DNA of 64,000 nucleotides from Spartobacteria bacterium (GTDB lineage Bacteria > Verrucomicrobiota > Verrucomicrobiia > Chthoniobacterales > UBA10450), in the NCBI GenBank assembly GCA_003169695.1, contig PNAS01000013.1, positions 186,514-250,513 on the forward strand. The letters are read 5' to 3'. Below, one piece after another: positions 24,985 through 34,607 of this stretch (the stretch's first letter is position 1; each line of letters opens with the position of its first letter). A model generated the notes under the pieces. That model was not told the DNA's origin, made no database searches, and saw only the letters and a list, made by a program, of their open reading frames with translations. The position numbers were made by a program, and so were the translations under genes.

Positions 24985-25395
24985 ATGAACAAAAATCCTT
25001 TGAACAAAGGTATTTTAACTGAGAACGCTATCGGCATCGGCACTGTGACTGCAGAGATGGTAGAGGTGCGCGCGCGTGAATTAGCTGCTATCGCGGGTCG
25101 TGTTCCTTCCCAACCATCCGAGGTCGACTATGAACAGGCCAAACGTGAACTAACGGGCGGACCGGATATGGATATCCAGGAAGCGGTTCTTGAATCGATA
25201 CCCGAATCAGAACGCTGGGATCCCGTGCGAGGCTCAACCGGGCGCCATACGCCGGAGTCGTTTGGCGAGGACGAGGATAGTGAAGGGTGGAGCGAGAGTG
25301 CACAGCTTGTCGAAGAAGGAATCAAAGAAGCAGAGCACGATCAGATGCTGCAAGCAGCCCAGGCAGCCGAGAAGAAGGACGAACGGGAACAGTGA
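24985..25395 (+). CDS. Acidic hypothetical protein, 136 aa
   Basis: The product contains VEVRARELAAIAGRVPSQPS EVDYEQAKRELTGG, the same layout (ARELA.IAGR......Y.QAK.EL.G) seen in small proteins encoded with stress genes of Acidobacteria and Verrucomicrobia. The second half is strongly acidic and probably disordered (ESFGEDEDSEGWSESAQ) with a final Ala/Lys/Glu helix. There is no membrane segment. It lies between the PRC-barrel gene and the aldolase gene. The function is unknown. Confidence 0.65.
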   Translation: MNKNPLNKGILTENAIGIGTVTAEMVEVRARELAAIAGRVPSQPSEVDYEQAKRELTGGPDMDIQEAVLESIPESERWDPVRGSTGRHTPESFGEDEDSEGWSESAQLVEEGIKEAEHDQMLQAAQAAEKKDEREQ

Positions 25396-25533
25396 CTATT
25401 ACCACGAGTAGGATCGGCAAACGGCCGGGATTGAAAACTGAATGGCAGATCGAGATCGTCTTCCTCCACACCTCTTCTTTCAAAATGCTTTCTACAACTA
25501 ATTGTTAAGTGAGGCTAATCCATCCGAAAAATT

Positions 25534-26571
25534 ATGATTGCGCCGACAATGGAATCAACGATCGGCGCAATGCTGACTGCTGGCAAAGGCATTGTGGCGG
25601 CCGATGAGAGCTTGCCGACGATCAAAAAGAGATTCGCGGACATCAATGTTCCATCCACAGAAGAATCCCGGCGGGACTATCGGGAAATGCTCTTCACGAC
25701 TCCTGACCTGAATGAAGCCATCAGCGGCGTTATCCTATTTGACGAAACGCTACGTCAAAGGACAAAGGATGGCGTTCTCATGCCCGAAGTGCTGGCAAAG
25801 CAAGGCATCACTGTTGGCATTAAAGTAGATAAGGGCGCCGTGGCCCTGGCTCAGTTCACCGGCGAAAAGGTCACTCAGGGGCTCGATGGCCTTCGCGAGC
25901 GACTCAAGGAGTATCGGGAACTCGGAGCATGTTTCACCAAATGGCGCGCGGTGATTACGATTGGCGAGCACATTCCAACCCGCACTTGCATCGAAGCGAA
26001 TGCCGAGGCGCTGGCGATGTTTGCTGCGCTCAGCCAGGAAGCCGGGTTGGTACCGATGGTAGAGCCAGAGGTGCTAATGGACGGCAATCATTCCATAGGT
26101 CGGTGCGAAGAGGTCACGATGGTCACTTTGAACGGCGTGTTTGCCGCCCTCTTTGAGCATCGCGTTGTACTCGAACAATTGCTTCTCAAGACGGGCATGG
26201 TGTTGTCGGGCAAGGACTGTTCGCAGCAAGCCGATGTTCCGGAAGTAGCCGAAGCGACCGTCCGCTGTTTGCTTCGTTCTGTGCCTGCCGCCGTTCCCGG
26301 GATCGTCTTTCTTTCGGGAGGACAAGGTGATGAAGCGGCTACGCAGCGATTGAACGCCATTTGCAGGGCCAGCGATGTTCCCTGGAAGTTGAGTTTTTCC
26401 TTTGGACGCGCACTCCAGGCTCCCGCGCTGAAAATCTGGAAAGGTTCTCAGGGTAACATCGCTGCAGCTCAGGCGGCTCTGCGCCATCGTGCCCAGTGCA
26501 ACGGCCTCGCGGTTGAAGGCAAGTATTCTGAACAGATGGAAAGCGCGCAGATAGGGAACATCCGAAGATGA
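25534..26571 (+). CDS. Fructose-bisphosphate aldolase, class I
   Basis: The 345-residue enzyme cleaves fructose 1,6-bisphosphate to dihydroxyacetone phosphate and glyceraldehyde 3-phosphate through a Schiff base. The sequence matches the animal/plant-type class I family: GKGIVAADES near the start, VGIKVDKG, CFTKWRAV, MVEPEVLMDGNH and LLLKTGMVLSG with the Schiff-base Lys, followed by PGIVFLSGGQGDEAATQRLN. The length is normal, about 340-360. The usual C-terminal Tyr is replaced by the tail AQIGNIRR. The stop overlaps the next ATG as ATGA. It opens the carbon-metabolism cluster. Confidence 0.95.
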   Translation: MIAPTMESTIGAMLTAGKGIVAADESLPTIKKRFADINVPSTEESRRDYREMLFTTPDLNEAISGVILFDETLRQRTKDGVLMPEVLAKQGITVGIKVDKGAVALAQFTGEKVTQGLDGLRERLKEYRELGACFTKWRAVITIGEHIPTRTCIEANAEALAMFAALSQEAGLVPMVEPEVLMDGNHSIGRCEEVTMVTLNGVFAALFEHRVVLEQLLLKTGMVLSGKDCSQQADVPEVAEATVRCLLRSVPAAVPGIVFLSGGQGDEAATQRLNAICRASDVPWKLSFSFGRALQAPALKIWKGSQGNIAAAQAALRHRAQCNGLAVEGKYSEQMESAQIGNIRR

Positions 26572-27410
26572 AACCATATCTCAATTCCACAAAGATTTCA
26601 CTGATGCTCGCCGACGTGGACGGGGCGCTGGTGACGCACGATAAAGTTGTCACGCCACGGGCAAGGGCTGCTGTTGCAGATCTGCGGGCTGCGCATATCG
26701 GGTTCACGATCACAAGTGGGCGCCCGCCCCGCGGCATGAAGATGCTGATCGACGACCTGAAAATCGACGCCGTCGTCGCCGGCTTTAACGGCGGCGTTTT
26801 TGTGAAGCCCGATCTGACGGTGATTCAGTCTCGTTTTATTTCCCGCGTCGCGGCCGCGCGTGCTCTGGAGGTGATCCGCCAGCACAAGCTTGTGGGCTGG
26901 CTTTATACCGACATGGATTGGTTTGTGCCCGATTCCGACGGACCTCATGTGGCTCGGGAAACCTGGACCGTGAAGTTTGAAGCGAAAGTTTCGCTCGACT
27001 TTAACCCTCTTCTGGACCGCGCCGTTAAAATCGTTGGCGTGAGCGACGACTTGAAAGCCGTAGCCCAGTGTGAAGCGGCCCTGCAATCGGAGTTACATGG
27101 TCAAGCTTCCGCTGCCCGTTCACAGCCTTATTACCTGGACGTGACACACCCCGAAGCGAACAAAGGCGGTGTCGTCGAGTTCCTCTCTAAGAGCCTGCAC
27201 ATCCCCCAAGAGGCCATCGCCACTCTCGGCGATATGCCTAACGATATCATGATGTTCGATAAAAGTGGCTTAAGTATCGCGATGGGCAACGCCAGCCCGG
27301 AGGTGCAGGCCCAGGCCAACTTTGTCACCTTAAGTAACGAGGAAGATGGGTTCGCTTACGCCATGGATAAATTTGTTCTCCCCATGGCTGCATCGGCAGC
27401 CACTTCTTGA
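26568..27410 (+). CDS. HAD-superfamily (Cof-type) sugar phosphatase
   Basis: The 280-residue protein has HAD motif I as [11 protein letters not shown] (both Asp present), motif II in FTITSGRP, and motif IV as [11 protein letters not shown], with the large Cof/YbiV-type cap between. The Lys of motif III is near NKGGVVEFL. Such enzymes dephosphorylate sugar phosphates. Coupling by ATGA to aldolase and overlap with transketolase suggest a role in balancing sugar phosphates in the pathway. Substrate cannot be read from sequence. In motif I the last residue before V is Ala-Leu instead of the common Thr-Leu, which does not affect the two Asp. Confidence 0.9.
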   Translation: MKPYLNSTKISLMLADVDGALVTHDKVVTPRARAAVADLRAAHIGFTITSGRPPRGMKMLIDDLKIDAVVAGFNGGVFVKPDLTVIQSRFISRVAAARALEVIRQHKLVGWLYTDMDWFVPDSDGPHVARETWTVKFEAKVSLDFNPLLDRAVKIVGVSDDLKAVAQCEAALQSELHGQASAARSQPYYLDVTHPEANKGGVVEFLSKSLHIPQEAIATLGDMPNDIMMFDKSGLSIAMGNASPEVQAQANFVTLSNEEDGFAYAMDKFVLPMAASAATS

Positions 27411-29557
27411 AAATGGAATCTTCCACTGCTCTTTCATCGGCCGAACTGGATAACCTATGCATCAACACGATTCGATTCTTGTCGGTGGATGCGGTGGAGA
27501 AAGCCGATAGCGGTCATCCAGGTTTGCCCATGGGTGCTGCTCCCATGGCTTATTTATTATGGACGCGGTTCCTTAGACATAATCCGGCTAATCCAGGCTG
27601 GAAGGATCGTGACCGCTTCGTCCTCTCCGCGGGGCATGGCTCGATATTGCTTTACAGCCTCCTCCATCTCACGGGCTATGACCTGCCGCTCGAACAAATT
27701 CAGTTATTTCGCCAGTGGGGAAGTAAGACTCCCGGACATCCGGAGCGCGGACTGACACCTGGAGTGGAGACAACAACCGGTCCGCTCGGCCAGGGATTCG
27801 CCAATAGCATTGGCATGGCGATCGCGGAGGACTACCTCGCCGCGCGCTACAACCGCCCAGGTCACCAAATCGTCAATCATTACTCCTATGCGCTGGTGAG
27901 CGACGGCGATCTGATGGAAGGCGTTTCGTCTGAGGCCGCGTCGCTCGCGGGTCATTTGAAACTCGGCAAACTGATCTGCCTCTACGATGACAACCACATC
28001 ACGCTTTCCGCTGGGACTAACATCACGTTCACGGAGGATCGTGCCATGCGTTTCGAAGCGTACGGCTGGCACACCCAGACTGTTGAGAATGGAAATGATC
28101 TTGCAGCGCTTGAACGGGCGCTGCACGTCGCGCAAGTCGAGAAGGAACGTCCGTCGCTGATTCTCGTGCGCACGCATATAGGGTACGGCTCACCGAACAA
28201 GCAGGACACTTTTGAGGCGCACGGCTCGCCGCTGGGTGACAAGGAGGTGAAGCTGACGAAACAAGCATTGGGCTGGCCACTCGACCCAACCTTCTACATT
28301 CCAGCCGAGGTTCTCGCGCATTTCCGTCGGGCAGTTAAAAATGGCAAACAGGCGGAAGCAGAATGGAACGCGAAAGTTTCCGAATACACCAAAGCGTTCC
28401 CCGACCTCGCCAAGGAACTCCAGCAAGGAATGGCTGGCGAATTACGCAAGGGCTGGGACACCGGCATTCCGAGGTTTCCGGCTAACCCGAAAGGCATGGC
28501 GACCCGCGTCGCATCAGGAAAGGTGTTAAACACGATTGATCAGGAGCTTCCTTCATTGATCGGCGGCTCGGCCGATTTAGATCCTTCCACCCACACCGCG
28601 TTACAGGCGATGGGCGATTTCGAGAATCCGCGCGACGAGGCCGGCAACCTGCAAGGATCGACGGGCGGCGGCTGGAGTTATGCAGGACGCAACCTGCACT
28701 TTGGTGTTCGCGAGCATGCGATGGGTTCCATCGCGAATGGGTTGGCGGCGCATGGCGGCATCATTCCGTTCGCCGCGACGTTTCTCATTTTCTCGGACTA
28801 CATGAGGCCATCGATTCGGCTGGCGGCGCTGATGGAGCTGGGGGTGATCTATGTTTTCACGCACGACAGCATTGCGCTCGGACAGGATGGTCCCACGCAT
28901 CAGCCGATCGAACAACTTGCCTCGCTGCGCGCGATACCAGAGTTGATCGTCATACGCCCATGCGATGCGAACGAGACGGCCGTAGCCTGGCGCGTCGCTA
29001 TTGAAACCCGGGATCGACCGGTGGCCCTGATCTTGACACGACAGAACGTGCCCACCCTTGATCGCACCCAATTTGCTGCGGCAGAGGGCTTGCGGAGCGG
29101 TGCCTATATTTTGCGGGATGCTCCTGAAGGCAAACCGGACCTCATCCTGATCGGCACAGGGTCGGAAGTGAGTTTGATCGTTAGGGCGGGCAAAAAGTTA
29201 ACCGAGGAAGGGATGAAGGTTCGGATCGTCTCGATGCCAAGCTGGAAATTGTTCGATGCTCAGCCGCAAAGTTATCGCGATTCAGTTCTTCCGCCAATAA
29301 TGCACGCACGGCTTGCAGTCGAGGCCGGTTCGACCCAGGGCTGGTGCAAATACGTGGGCGGCGAGGGCGATGTGATCGGAGTGGATCGATTCGGTGCATC
29401 CGCGCCGGGAGACGTCGTGATGCGCGAATATGGTTTTACTGTGGAGAACATTTGCCAGCGTGCCATGGAATTGGTCCACGGGAAGCGGCCGGTTCTTCAT
29501 CAGAGAACCGTAGCCGAAGCCGTGGCGGTGTGGCGTAACGAGGGAGATCCTAACTGA
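27407..29557 (+). CDS. tkt: Transketolase
   Basis: The thiamine-diphosphate enzyme of 716 residues moves two-carbon units in the pentose phosphate pathway. Key segments are [18 protein letters not shown] at the N-terminus, the TPP/Mg motif [26 protein letters not shown], the pyrimidine-domain [16 protein letters not shown] with the catalytic Glu, and [19 protein letters not shown]. The ORF can start at TTG 27407 (overlapping the stop of the HAD gene) or ATG 27413; the ATG is preferred in absence of other evidence. It is followed by rpiB with a TGATG overlap. Confidence 0.96.
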   Translation: MKMESSTALSSAELDNLCINTIRFLSVDAVEKADSGHPGLPMGAAPMAYLLWTRFLRHNPANPGWKDRDRFVLSAGHGSILLYSLLHLTGYDLPLEQIQLFRQWGSKTPGHPERGLTPGVETTTGPLGQGFANSIGMAIAEDYLAARYNRPGHQIVNHYSYALVSDGDLMEGVSSEAASLAGHLKLGKLICLYDDNHITLSAGTNITFTEDRAMRFEAYGWHTQTVENGNDLAALERALHVAQVEKERPSLILVRTHIGYGSPNKQDTFEAHGSPLGDKEVKLTKQALGWPLDPTFYIPAEVLAHFRRAVKNGKQAEAEWNAKVSEYTKAFPDLAKELQQGMAGELRKGWDTGIPRFPANPKGMATRVASGKVLNTIDQELPSLIGGSADLDPSTHTALQAMGDFENPRDEAGNLQGSTGGGWSYAGRNLHFGVREHAMGSIANGLAAHGGIIPFAATFLIFSDYMRPSIRLAALMELGVIYVFTHDSIALGQDGPTHQPIEQLASLRAIPELIVIRPCDANETAVAWRVAIETRDRPVALILTRQNVPTLDRTQFAAAEGLRSGAYILRDAPEGKPDLILIGTGSEVSLIVRAGKKLTEEGMKVRIVSMPSWKLFDAQPQSYRDSVLPPIMHARLAVEAGSTQGWCKYVGGEGDVIGVDRFGASAPGDVVMREYGFTVENICQRAMELVHGKRPVLHQRTVAEAVAVWRNEGDPN

Positions 29558-30000
29558 TGCGCATCGGAATTGCCGCGGACCATGCGGGCTTTGCTTTGAA
29601 GGAAGAATTGACGAAGGCGTTGTCTAAGTCCGGTCACGAAGTCGTTGACTTCGGCCCGTCCAGCTTAAACCGGGAAGACGACTATCCCGATTACGTCGTG
29701 CCCCTCGCTCGAAGCGTGGCGAGTGGCGAGGTGGAGCGCGGAATGGCGATTTGCGGAAGCGGAGTAGGAGCATGCGTCACGGCTAACAAGGTCAAAGGAG
29801 TAAGAGCCGCATTGGTTCATGATATTTTTTCCGCACACCAAGGCGTGGAAGACGACGACATGAACGTGATTTGCTTCGGCGCGCGCGTGCTGGGTGAAGC
29901 GCTCGCCTGGGATTTAACCGAAGCCTTCCTGGCCGCCCGTTTTAATAATGCCGAACGTCACCAACGCCGCCTGAAGAAGGTGGCAGCCTTGGAAGATTAA
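29557..30000 (+). CDS. rpiB: Ribose-5-phosphate isomerase B
   Basis: The 147-residue protein interconverts ribose 5-phosphate and ribulose 5-phosphate. RpiB/LacAB signatures are IAADHAGFALKEEL at the start, DFGPSS, EVERGMAICGSGVGACVTAN (catalytic Cys in ICGSG) and ARVLGEALAWDL. The ATG shares its A with the stop of tkt (TGATG), so translation is coupled. Together with transketolase and transaldolase downstream it supplies the non-oxidative pentose phosphate steps. Confidence 0.95.
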   Translation: MRIGIAADHAGFALKEELTKALSKSGHEVVDFGPSSLNREDDYPDYVVPLARSVASGEVERGMAICGSGVGACVTANKVKGVRAALVHDIFSAHQGVEDDDMNVICFGARVLGEALAWDLTEAFLAARFNNAERHQRRLKKVAALED

Positions 30001-30003
30001 GTG

Positions 30004-30270
30004 ATGCGAAAGAAGGACGCATTCAAAGTTGGAGATCATGTCGAGTGGAATTCGGAAGCGGGCCATGTGCGGGGAACGATCAAGAAAAAGGTTTCGGCCG
30101 CCATGAAGTTTAAGACCTACACCGTTTGCGCCTCGAAGGCGGAGCCGCAGTATTTGATCAAGAGCGACAAGACAGACCACATGGCCATGCACAAAGGTGC
30201 GGCTCTCAAAAAGATCAATAAAAGCGATCGCCCATCCAAGGGACGGTCAACGCACCCGGCGAAGAAATGA
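30004..30270 (+). CDS. DUF2945 (TUDOR-like, hypervirulence-associated) protein
   Basis: The 88-residue basic protein reads KVGDHVEWNSEAGHVRGTIKK, then TVCASKAEPQYLIKSDKTDH MAMHKGAALKKI. This is the small SH3/TUDOR-like fold annotated as DUF2945 or HVA1. ATG 30004 is preferred over GTG 30001. It is a frequent passenger in stress operons together with PRC-barrel and DUF488 genes. Function unproven. It lies directly after the rpiB stop (TAA at 29998-30000). Confidence 0.85.
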   Translation: MRKKDAFKVGDHVEWNSEAGHVRGTIKKKVSAAMKFKTYTVCASKAEPQYLIKSDKTDHMAMHKGAALKKINKSDRPSKGRSTHPAKK

Positions 30271-30286
30271 AGCTGGAGGAATCATT

Positions 30287-33133
30287 ATGAAAGAGAATCC
30301 TTTGCTCAAGCTGGAGGCATTTGGCCAAAGCATCTGGATGGATTTCATCCGGCGCGGAATGATTTCTTCGGGGCAACTAAAGCAGCTTATCGAAGAAGAT
30401 GGGCTGGGCGGCGTGACTTCCAATCCATCCATCTTTGAAAAGGCGATTGCGGGAAGCCACGATTACGACGACGCCATCCGCGCATTGGCGCTGGAAGACA
30501 AGAGTATCGACCAAATATACGCGGCTCTCACGGTGGAGGATATTCAGCGTGCGGCCGATCTTTTTCGTCCGGTCTATGATCGGCTGGATGGCGCGGATGG
30601 ATTCGTGAGCCTGGAAGTTTCTCCCTATCTCTCGCATGACACCGCCGGGACGATCGCCGAGGCGCGGCGGCTGTGGCTAGCCGTGGCGCGCCCAAATGTG
30701 ATGATCAAGGTGCCTGCAACTGCCGAAGGATTGCCGGCTATTCAGCAGCTCATCGGCGAGGGAATCAACGTTAATATCACATTGCTTTTCGGGCTGCCTC
30801 GGTATCGGCAGGTGGCGGAGGCATACCTCGCTGGTCTCGGAACTCTAGCCGCTCAGGGAAAGCCCCTAAAATCAGTGGCATCTGTCGCCAGTTTTTTTCT
30901 CAGTCGAATCGACGTTCTGCTCGATCCGACACTTGAGAAAACGATGGCGTCAGACAACTCGAAAGCCGCGCTCGCCGGAACGCTTCACGGAGAAGTGGCG
31001 ATCTGCAGTGCCAAGGCAGCCCACCTGATTTACACGGAAATTTTTCAGAGTGAACGCTTCGGCAAGCTCAAGGCGCAAGGTGCAAGAACCCAAAGGCTCC
31101 TGTGGGCCAGCACCAGCACCAAAAATCCCGCTTACAGCGATCTGAAATACGTGGAGGCTCTGATTGGGCCGGAGACAATTAACACGATCCCGCTGCAGAC
31201 CCTCGCTGCCTATCGAGACCATGGTAAGCCAGCGTCTCGTTTAACTAACGATGCCGAGAAGGCATCGAAATACCTTCGGCGCTTAGGGGAAGTGGGGATT
31301 AATCTGGACGCAGCCACCCAGCAACTCGAAGACGAAGGCGTCCAAGAGTTCGTCAAGGCATTCGACCTCCTGATGAGCACGCTCAAGGAGAAGCGAGCCG
31401 CGGCGGTAGCAGAACCGGTTGATGTCGAGACAGTCAATCTGGGTGGCTACGAAAATGACGTCAGTAATCGGATCGCGCTCCTTGAGCGTGAGCAGTTCTG
31501 CGCGCGGTTGTGGAGAAAAGATGCCAGCCTCTGGAAGACAAATCCCGAGGTTCAGAAGAGTATTTGCAATGCGCTCGGCTGGTTGCACGTAGCGGAAAAC
31601 ATGGAGGCCAACCTGGATGCCCTCATCCGTTTCGCTTCGGAAATAAAAGCCGCCGGTTTCCGTTACGTGGTGGACATGGGCATGGGCGGCAGCAGTCTCG
31701 CCCCGCTCGCATTCCAACATATCTTCGGCGCTGCAGAGAACGGACTGCGACTGATTGTCCTAGACACAACGGATCCAGCCACGATCCAAAAAATCGAACG
31801 CGAAGTGGACCTTTCGAAAACACTTTTCATTGTTGCCAGCAAGTCGGGCACGACCGCCGAACCGCTGGCCTTTGGCGAATACTTTTATGCCAAGGTCAAA
31901 GCGCTCAAAGGTGATCGAGCTGGAGAAAACTTTGTCGCCATCACTGATCCGGACACGCCGCTGGTAAAAATGGCAAAGGAACGAAAGTTTCGGAAAATCT
32001 TCTTTAATTTTGCCGACATCGGCGGGCGTTACTCGGCGCTCTCTTATTTCGGGTTGGTGTCAGCGGCTCTTATGGGCGTCGACGTCGGCGAGCTGCTGAT
32101 CCGAGCTTTGCGCATGACGCACGCCTGCGCGTCCTGCGTGCCGGAGCACAAAAACCCGGGTCTCGGTCTGGGCGCAGCGATGGGTGAACTGTCGCGGCAG
32201 GGACGCGACAAAGTGACTTTTATCGTGCCCAAACCGATCGCCACTCTAGGTATGTGGCTCGAGCAACTGCTAGCGGAAAGCACCGGCAAGGAAGGCAAGG
32301 GCCTTTTGCCCGTGAGCGGCGAACCGCTCGGTGACCCGTCGGTTTATGGACACGACCGGCTTTTCATTTACTTCCGTTTGAAAAATCAAACTGAGGACTC
32401 GCTGGAACGCGGCGTGGCGGCGTTGCGCAAAGCGGCTCATCCAGTCGTTACCATCCAGTTGACTGATCCTCTCGATCTTGGTCAGGAATTCTTTCGCTGG
32501 GAGATCGCGACTGCGACGGCAGGATCGATCCTTGGGATCAACCCATTCGATCAGCCCAACGTCCAGGAAAGCAAAGACAACACGAATCGCCTCCTGGACA
32601 CGTTGAAGAAACAAGGACAGTTGCCCGAGGAAAGACCGGCGCTCATTGAAAATCCTTTGAGTCTCTACGTGTCAAAGGCCGCCGCGACTGTCGCTGAGAC
32701 GCTGCAACGATTCCTGGCTCAAGCGCGCGCTGGAGACTACGTGACGCTAATGGCTTACCTAACCGAGGATTCTGTGATCGAGGAAGCACTGCAAGCCATC
32801 CGGCTCCGATTGCGCGACAGTCTGCGACTTGCTACCACCTTGGGTTATGGCCCGCGCTTTCTGCATTCTACCGGCCAGTTTCACAAAGGTGGACCGAACA
32901 CCGGCTTGTTCTTACAACTAACGGTTGATGACACCGCTGATCTCGCGGTGCCGGGTCAACCCTACACGTTTGGCATCTTCAAACGAGCGGAGGCGCTGGG
33001 GGATTTGGAGGCACTGCGCAAACATACGCGTCGGGTGATCCGGGTCCATCTCGGTGCTGACGTGGGCAAGGGACTGGCCGCGTTAGATCGGGCGATTGAA
33101 TCAGCCTTAGGAGACGGATCGTCTGCCAAATGA
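30287..33133 (+). CDS. Bifunctional transaldolase / glucose-6-phosphate isomerase
   Basis: The true start is ATG 30287, preceded by GGAGG 8 bp upstream; the frame extends to 30197 but would overlap the DUF2945 gene. The fusion has 948 residues. Residues 1-370 are transaldolase (GGVTSNPSIFEKAI, EVSPYLSHDT, NVMIKVPATAEGLPAIQQL with the Schiff-base Lys, NVNITLLFGLPRYRQV). From about 400 the glucose-6-phosphate isomerase follows (DMGMGGSSLAPLAFQHIFG, VASKSGTTAEPLAF, GGRYSALSYFGLVSA, GVNNRN-like helices to the end). The fusion links the pentose phosphate pathway product fructose 6-phosphate directly back to glucose 6-phosphate. Such TalB-Pgi fusions are known in several soil bacteria. Confidence 0.95.
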   Translation: MKENPLLKLEAFGQSIWMDFIRRGMISSGQLKQLIEEDGLGGVTSNPSIFEKAIAGSHDYDDAIRALALEDKSIDQIYAALTVEDIQRAADLFRPVYDRLDGADGFVSLEVSPYLSHDTAGTIAEARRLWLAVARPNVMIKVPATAEGLPAIQQLIGEGINVNITLLFGLPRYRQVAEAYLAGLGTLAAQGKPLKSVASVASFFLSRIDVLLDPTLEKTMASDNSKAALAGTLHGEVAICSAKAAHLIYTEIFQSERFGKLKAQGARTQRLLWASTSTKNPAYSDLKYVEALIGPETINTIPLQTLAAYRDHGKPASRLTNDAEKASKYLRRLGEVGINLDAATQQLEDEGVQEFVKAFDLLMSTLKEKRAAAVAEPVDVETVNLGGYENDVSNRIALLEREQFCARLWRKDASLWKTNPEVQKSICNALGWLHVAENMEANLDALIRFASEIKAAGFRYVVDMGMGGSSLAPLAFQHIFGAAENGLRLIVLDTTDPATIQKIEREVDLSKTLFIVASKSGTTAEPLAFGEYFYAKVKALKGDRAGENFVAITDPDTPLVKMAKERKFRKIFFNFADIGGRYSALSYFGLVSAALMGVDVGELLIRALRMTHACASCVPEHKNPGLGLGAAMGELSRQGRDKVTFIVPKPIATLGMWLEQLLAESTGKEGKGLLPVSGEPLGDPSVYGHDRLFIYFRLKNQTEDSLERGVAALRKAAHPVVTIQLTDPLDLGQEFFRWEIATATAGSILGINPFDQPNVQESKDNTNRLLDTLKKQGQLPEERPALIENPLSLYVSKAAATVAETLQRFLAQARAGDYVTLMAYLTEDSVIEEALQAIRLRLRDSLRLATTLGYGPRFLHSTGQFHKGGPNTGLFLQLTVDDTADLAVPGQPYTFGIFKRAEALGDLEALRKHTRRVIRVHLGADVGKGLAALDRAIESALGDGSSAK

Positions 33134-33185
33134 CGCACGCATTCGACGATCTGCCGGAAGTCCGCGACCGGAAATGAACCCCACC

Positions 33186-34601
33186 ATGAAAACACAAAGC
33201 TATGAAATCGGCATGGTTGGCCTCGGCGTCATGGGCCGCAACCTGTTGCTCAACATGGCGGATCACGGCCATTCCGTAGCCGGTTACGACAAGGATATTA
33301 CCAAAGTGGCGGCGTTGCGTCAGGAGGCAGAGCACCGGGACATCCGGGGCGTGGAGAGCGTATCGGAGTTTGTGGGTCTACTCCGCGTGCCGCGCGCCGT
33401 CATGCTGCTTGTTCCCGCTGGCGCGCCCGTTGATGCGGTGATTCACGATCTGCTGCCTTGTCTGGCACGCGGTGATCTGATCATCGATGCGGGTAACTCT
33501 TACTTCGATGACACGAACTTGCGGGCCGAGGCATTGGCGGAGCGGAAGATTCAGTTTCTCGGCGTCGGCGTCTCGGGCGGCGAGTACGGCGCTCGTCACG
33601 GTCCAAGTATCATGCCCGGCGGCCCGAAAGATGCCTACGAACGGATCCGCGCGATCCTGGAAGCAGTGGCCGCCAAGGTAGACGGCGAGCCCTGTGTTAC
33701 CTGGCTTGGGCCAGGCGCAGCGGGACATTTTGTGAAGATGGTCCACAACGGCATCGAGTACGGCATGATGCAGCTTATTGCCGAGACATACGATCTAATG
33801 AAACGGGGGCTTGGCCTTAGCGATGACGAGCTACACGACGTTTACAGCACATGGAATAACAGTGAGCTCAACAGCTACTTAATAGAGATCACTGATCACA
33901 CCTTCACTCAGGTAGACGAGCAGACCGGCAAACGTCTGATCGACGAAATTCTGGACGTTGCCAAACAGAATGGCACTGGAATGTGGACATCGCAAAGCGC
34001 GATGAAATTGCAAGTTCCTGCCCCAACCATCGATGCGGCTGTCGGCATGCGGGATATCTCCATGCTTGAGAAGGAACGGGAAGAAGCCAGTCGCATCCTC
34101 CCGCGACCTATCCGCCGCCTTGAAGGTGACCATCAGATGTTTATCGGCCAATTGCGGAGCGCACTTTACACGGGGATGATTATCACGTATGCGCAAGGCA
34201 TGGCGCTGCTAGCCGTAGCATCAATCAAGCATAACTACCATCTGGATCTCGAAGCGGTCGCCCGGATTTGGCGCGGCGGCTGCATTATTCGCGCCGCCTT
34301 GTTGGGCGACATCTGTGCCGCGTTCCATGCCAAGCCGGGCCTTCCTAATCTGCTCCTCGACCCAAAGCTATCGGAAAAGGTCAAGACTCATCAGGAAAAC
34401 CTGCGCAAGATGGTGTGCGTTGCGAGTGAACTGGGTATTCCCGCGCCGGGCCTGATGGTTTCGCTCGCTTATCTCGATAGTTACCGCAGCGCGTGGCTGC
34501 CGGCGAACTTGATCCAGGCACAGCGCGATTATTTCGGCGCGCATACTTATGAGCGCATTGATGAAAAGGGCGTATTTCACACCCAATGGGAAAAAGAATA
34601 A
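33186..34601 (+). CDS. gnd: 6-phosphogluconate dehydrogenase, decarboxylating
   Basis: The 471-residue enzyme oxidises 6-phosphogluconate to ribulose 5-phosphate and CO2. It aligns end to end with the long bacterial form: GMVGLGVMGRNLLLNMADHG, GVGVSGGEYGARHGPSIMPGG, GHFVKMVHNGIEYGMMQLI, KQNGTGMWTSQSAM and the tail QRDYFGAHTYERIDEKGVFH. At the position where E. coli Gnd has Asn-Arg-Ser, which binds the 2'-phosphate of NADP, this protein has Asp-Lys-Asp (VAGYDKD). An acidic residue there points to NAD rather than NADP. ATG 33186 is preferred over 33174. Confidence 0.95.
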   Translation: MKTQSYEIGMVGLGVMGRNLLLNMADHGHSVAGYDKDITKVAALRQEAEHRDIRGVESVSEFVGLLRVPRAVMLLVPAGAPVDAVIHDLLPCLARGDLIIDAGNSYFDDTNLRAEALAERKIQFLGVGVSGGEYGARHGPSIMPGGPKDAYERIRAILEAVAAKVDGEPCVTWLGPGAAGHFVKMVHNGIEYGMMQLIAETYDLMKRGLGLSDDELHDVYSTWNNSELNSYLIEITDHTFTQVDEQTGKRLIDEILDVAKQNGTGMWTSQSAMKLQVPAPTIDAAVGMRDISMLEKEREEASRILPRPIRRLEGDHQMFIGQLRSALYTGMIITYAQGMALLAVASIKHNYHLDLEAVARIWRGGCIIRAALLGDICAAFHAKPGLPNLLLDPKLSEKVKTHQENLRKMVCVASELGIPAPGLMVSLAYLDSYRSAWLPANLIQAQRDYFGAHTYERIDEKGVFHTQWEKE

Positions 34602-34607
34602 GGCAGT

